Assembly: GCA_964419335.1 (NCBI GenBank)
Contig: CAYQOX010000023.1
Location: 6,237 to 70,236, forward strand
From: CAYQOX01 sp964419335
GTDB lineage: Bacteria > Hinthialibacterota > Hinthialibacteria > Hinthialibacterales > Hinthialibacteraceae
Direction of reading: 5' to 3'
DNA length: 64,000 nt
Shown here: positions 61,524-64,000 of the stretch, one piece after another
How the letters are laid out: every line of letters begins with the position of its first letter
Numbering within the stretch: the stretch's first letter is position 1
Notes under the pieces: model-generated
Databases searched by the model: none
Told to the model about the DNA's origin: nothing
The model's input: only the letters and a program-made list of their open reading frames with translations
Position numbers and translations under genes: made by a program

Positions 61524-63239
61524 ATGGAAACAAAGAATAAAAAATATGTATGGAGTTGGCTCATCATTGCATCTCTATTTTTTTCTCCCTGGCTCAATGC
61601 CGCCGAGGAAAACAATATCGATCCCAAAGCGAAAGAAGTGTTAAACCAGGCTTCGAACTATCTCGACGACATTCAATCCTTTCAATTGGATATGGACATT
61701 GAAATGAATATAGAAGCACTTGGAAATCAGAATAACATAAGTTCAGAGATTTCCGTTGCCATCCAACGTCCCAACAAAGTCGCAATTCGTTCTCAAGGAG
61801 GGCTTGGCGGCAATACCTTGGTCACGGATGGAAGCCACTTGTATCGATCCATCGACCCACTCAATATTTATGTGGAGAAAGAAAAACCAGCCTCTCTTAA
61901 CGAACTTTCTACCTTTCCCTTCGAAAATATCCCTGAAGAAGCCAAGCGATCCCCACAAGTTATGTTTACCGATTTTTTGTTGAAAGACAATTCGATCCAA
62001 AACTTTCTCGATAATGTGGAAGCCGTAACTTATATGGATCGCGAAACGGTGGATGACGTGGAATGCCATCGTATTCAATTTAAGAGCGAAGAAATCGATT
62101 GGATCCTTTACATTCAAGCCGGAGACCATCCTTTAGTACGTAAAATTATCCCGGATATGGAAAAAGCCATGGCCAAAACCCGCCAGCAAGTTCCCAATAT
62201 GCCGGACATGAAAGTCGAGATGAGCCTCGATTACAAAAAGTGGGATACCAACCCCACATTTACAGACGCTACGTTTGCGTATGAGCCCCCCGAGGGCTTT
62301 AAAAAAGTCGACGATTTACAAGAAGCAATCCAGCAACAGACAAGCCAATCGATCAATCCCCCGAATGGAGAAGAAACTTCCCATCCTATGGTAGGAAAAT
62401 CCGCTCCTACTTTCACTCTCGATAAGCTCGATAATTCCACCTTTAATCTGGAAGATCATCTAGGAGAAAAAGTCATAATTCTCGACTTTTGGGCGACATG
62501 GTGTGGTCCCTGCCGTCAAGCGATGCCTATCCTTGAATCCGTAGCGGATGAATTTAAGGATCAAGATGTCATACTCACTGCAATTAATGTGCGAGAAACG
62601 CCAGACGAAATCCAAGCCTTTTTGAATGAAGAAAACTTAAATGTTGAGGTCGCTTTAGATCGGAATGGCGAGGTTGGTAATCAGTATCAAGTACGTGGCA
62701 TCCCCCAAACGGTGATCATTGGAAAAGAGGGCACCGTACAAGCCGTACACGTTGGTTTTCTCCCCTCCTTACGATCTCAATTGCAAGAAGAATTAAAGCA
62801 GTTGGTTGAAGGAAAAGACTTAAATGAAGCCCGGAATAAAGTGGCTAATCGTAGTACCATAAGTGAAACCAAATCCCTTATGAAATCCATGGATACCGCT
62901 TTGGAAATGTTTTATATTGATAACGATGAATACCCCACCCCACCAGAAGGAGAGCGCACGGTTGATCGTGCCTTCCTCGAAAAAAACGGCAAAACCCTCT
63001 TTTTGAATAAACCGATCACCTATCTTTCCTCTATCCCCAAAGACCCCTTTAATCCTGATGATCAAAGTTTCCGTTATCATACCGACGGCGAAAACTGGTT
63101 TATTCTCGTTTCGAATGGCCCCGACGGGGATATCGATTTTGATGAGCGCAGCTACGAGGGAGAAACCCTTTCAGAACTCACAGATTACATCTACACCCCT
63201 GCGAAAGGCACAGGCGATATTATTCAAATTAACCGGTAA
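61524..63239 (+). CDS. LolA/DUF2092-thioredoxin-pseudopilin fusion protein
   Basis: 571 aa. Signal peptide (about 1-27); residues 30-250 resemble DUF2092/LolA-type outer-membrane carriers (DDIQSFQLDMDIEMNIE, YMDRETVDDVECHRIQF, FAYEPPEGFKKVDDL); 285-430 is a TlpA thioredoxin domain with catalytic WCGPC (Cys327, Cys330) and GIPQTVIIGKEG with cis-Pro; 440-571 resembles a GspG-type pseudopilin head without its helix (SMDTALEMFYIDNDEYPTP, SSIPKDPFNP, SNGPDGDIDFDE). It is probably a periplasmic or anchored redox protein, perhaps acting on envelope or pseudopilin-related proteins. GAGGAG eight bases before the ATG; an ATG at 61509 sits inside that site and is rejected. Confidence 0.85.
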   Translation: METKNKKYVWSWLIIASLFFSPWLNAAEENNIDPKAKEVLNQASNYLDDIQSFQLDMDIEMNIEALGNQNNISSEISVAIQRPNKVAIRSQGGLGGNTLVTDGSHLYRSIDPLNIYVEKEKPASLNELSTFPFENIPEEAKRSPQVMFTDFLLKDNSIQNFLDNVEAVTYMDRETVDDVECHRIQFKSEEIDWILYIQAGDHPLVRKIIPDMEKAMAKTRQQVPNMPDMKVEMSLDYKKWDTNPTFTDATFAYEPPEGFKKVDDLQEAIQQQTSQSINPPNGEETSHPMVGKSAPTFTLDKLDNSTFNLEDHLGEKVIILDFWATWCGPCRQAMPILESVADEFKDQDVILTAINVRETPDEIQAFLNEENLNVEVALDRNGEVGNQYQVRGIPQTVIIGKEGTVQAVHVGFLPSLRSQLQEELKQLVEGKDLNEARNKVANRSTISETKSLMKSMDTALEMFYIDNDEYPTPPEGERTVDRAFLEKNGKTLFLNKPITYLSSIPKDPFNPDDQSFRYHTDGENWFILVSNGPDGDIDFDERSYEGETLSELTDYIYTPAKGTGDIIQINR

Positions 63240-63341
63240 GGCGTTTTCAGCAAGCAATACCAACAATTCACATCAATCCTCCCGGGTACGAAGGCAGCCG
63301 CCGACCCGAGAGGGTAAAAAAATAATATACTGTAGTTTGTT

Positions 63342-63362
63342 ATGCAGGTTCCTCACCTGCAT
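63342..63362. terminator. Perfect hairpin of unknown role
   Basis: ATGCAGGT (63342-63349) and ACCTGCAT (63355-63362) pair perfectly around TCCTC, between the fusion gene and the truncated ACT gene. No U-tract on either strand. A second stem with one mismatch pair (CCTC-C-CGGGT with ACCCG-A-GAGG) lies at about 63277-63316. Confidence 0.3.
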
Positions 63363-63391
63363 TAAAAATATACTTTCGTGGAGAAGCACAA

Positions 63392-63553
63392 ATGCGAAAA
63401 AAACTCATGGTTACATTAACAGGTCGGGACCGAGTTGGAATTGTCGAGCAAGTCACCAAAAAAGTTTTAGAAAATGAGGGAAATGTAGAAGAAAGCCGTA
63501 TGGCACGACGGCGGCGCCACCTCGAACGGCCGCGGATTGACCCCGCCGAATGA
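63392..63553 (+). pseudogene. Truncated ACT-domain (GcvR-like) gene
   Basis: 53 codons. The first 38 residues are a textbook ACT regulator start: KKLMVTLTGRDRVGIVEQV, then TKKVLENEGNVEESRMAR. Intact relatives continue with LGGEF and a second beta-strand; here the frame turns into RRRRHLERPRIDPAE and stops. GC content jumps at the break (63512 onwards). So the gene is truncated or joined to foreign or rearranged sequence; an assembly error is also possible. It would otherwise be a small amino-acid-binding regulator of about 90-180 residues. Confidence 0.7.
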
Positions 63554-63823
63554 AGGCGAAGACTGGCTGGTTAATTTAAGGCGATTGCGATAAGCGATTG
63601 GCCCTCCCGGCCATTATATCAAAAAAGGCGATGACTTTGTTCGGACAGACTAACTGAAGGATGGAATTCGAGCAGCCAGGCAACTTCGGAAAGCATCACG
63701 ATTGGATTTTGCTGCTGTATGATGCCTCCCTGAATTTTTAAAAAACCGGGAAGTAGACAATAAACTGATTTCGTAATAATATATCCGCGATAAGTGTATT
63801 ACGGTTAGGAGGAACCTTAGATT
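63554..63823. other. Scrambled stretch with broken coding fragments
   Basis: No intact gene. Fragments with coding look appear in different frames on the plus strand (LTPPNEGEDWLVNL near 63534-63580; KKGDDFVRTD near 63622-63650; LKDGIRAARQLRK near 63653-63700), separated by frameshifts or stops, as in a decayed gene. The end of the stretch (63760-63820) holds the leader of the next gene. Confidence 0.45.
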
Positions 63824-64000
63824 ATGAATCGGAATAGACGAATGCAATTTGTATTTCTGTTTTTTACGATATGGTCTTTTTGTGTGATCGGCACAGCTCA
63901 ATCCAATGACAAGGAAAGCCCAAAGATTGAGGTTTATACAAAGAATGCCTTTTATTGGCAGTTAGACGGAACCCCCACCTTATTGCTGGGGGCTTCGAGC
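63824..64000 (+). CDS. Secreted protein, N-terminal part only
   Basis: 59 codons to the window edge. Signal peptide MNRNRRMQFVFLFFTIWSFC (first 20), cleavage probably after GTAQ. The mature start IEVYTKNAFYWQLDGTPTLL then LLGASS resembles the opening of exported glycosidase-like proteins (DUF4038-type). TTAGGAGGA precedes the ATG. Too short to name. Confidence 0.7.
   Translation, partial: MNRNRRMQFVFLFFTIWSFCVIGTAQSNDKESPKIEVYTKNAFYWQLDGTPTLLLGASS

Overview
The window is about 64 kb of moderately AT-rich chromosome, densely coded, from a flagellated Gram-negative-type bacterium. It encodes a type II secretion/type IV pilus machine with secretin, an LspA/Lgt lipoprotein pathway, twin-arginine-leader oxidoreductases, class III pseudopilins and a flagellin. 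Secreted Gfo/Idh/MocA and FAD oxidoreductases, DUF2723 membrane glycosyltransferases and pseudopilins with a C-terminal GPDG motif are typical of the PVC group and neighbouring candidate phyla (Omnitrophota, Hinthialibacterota, Sumerlaeota and similar). The exact phylum cannot be read from the sequence. No rRNA, tRNA, CRISPR array or intact mobile element was seen.

Layout. 1-7.1 kb, minus strand: ftsH, folP, cdaA, ybbR-like, pdxJ, rpe and a coiled-coil protein cut by the window edge, a housekeeping run around c-di-AMP synthesis. 7.3-17.2 kb: a minus-strand polytopic membrane protein head-to-head (and overlapping) with a plus-strand set of DUF2723 transferase, O-antigen-ligase/TPR protein, LarA-like racemase and a 1022-residue secreted protein; these look like envelope or exopolysaccharide functions. 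17.3-24.6 kb: a small zinc-ribbon protein behind a flagellar-type promoter, a Gfo/Idh/MocA oxidoreductase, then two signalling genes: a PilZ-STAS-REC protein and a protoglobin-PAS hybrid histidine kinase with a full phosphorelay. 24.6-28.2 kb: a large flagellin and a 1.1 kb region without protein genes. 28.2-40 kb: phosphoesterase, pseudopilin, ileS-lspA-lgt-GT39, small proteins, pgeF, TPR lipoprotein, hpt and a GGCT-like protein. 40-52.1 kb: one minus-strand secretion/pilus operon, gspE-F-G-H-I-J-K, a fused pilM-pilN, pilO/gspM-like, gspC/pilP-like and the secretin. 52.6-61.3 kb: ABC-F ATPase, GT4, CNNM/CBS protein, FAD oxidoreductase and a tandem pair of secreted C/H/E proteins. 61.5-64 kb: a LolA-thioredoxin-pseudopilin fusion, a truncated ACT-domain gene, a scrambled GC-rich stretch and the start of a secreted protein.

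The most novel part is 27.3-28.2 kb beside the flagellin. Two plus-strand units of equal predicted length (134 nt) each start 7 nt after a sigma28-type (FliA) promoter, contain the same 44-45 nt core, fold into the same nested stem with different outer-stem sequences (compensatory changes), and end in a U-tract. A third core copy without promoter keeps an outer stem. On the opposite strand an almost perfect sigma28 promoter and a strong terminator bracket a transcript fully antisense to one unit, and another sigma28-like promoter would give the flagellin a leader antisense to the other two copies. This looks like an undescribed flagellar-regulon small-RNA/antisense module. The sequence supports the architecture; expression and function are inference.
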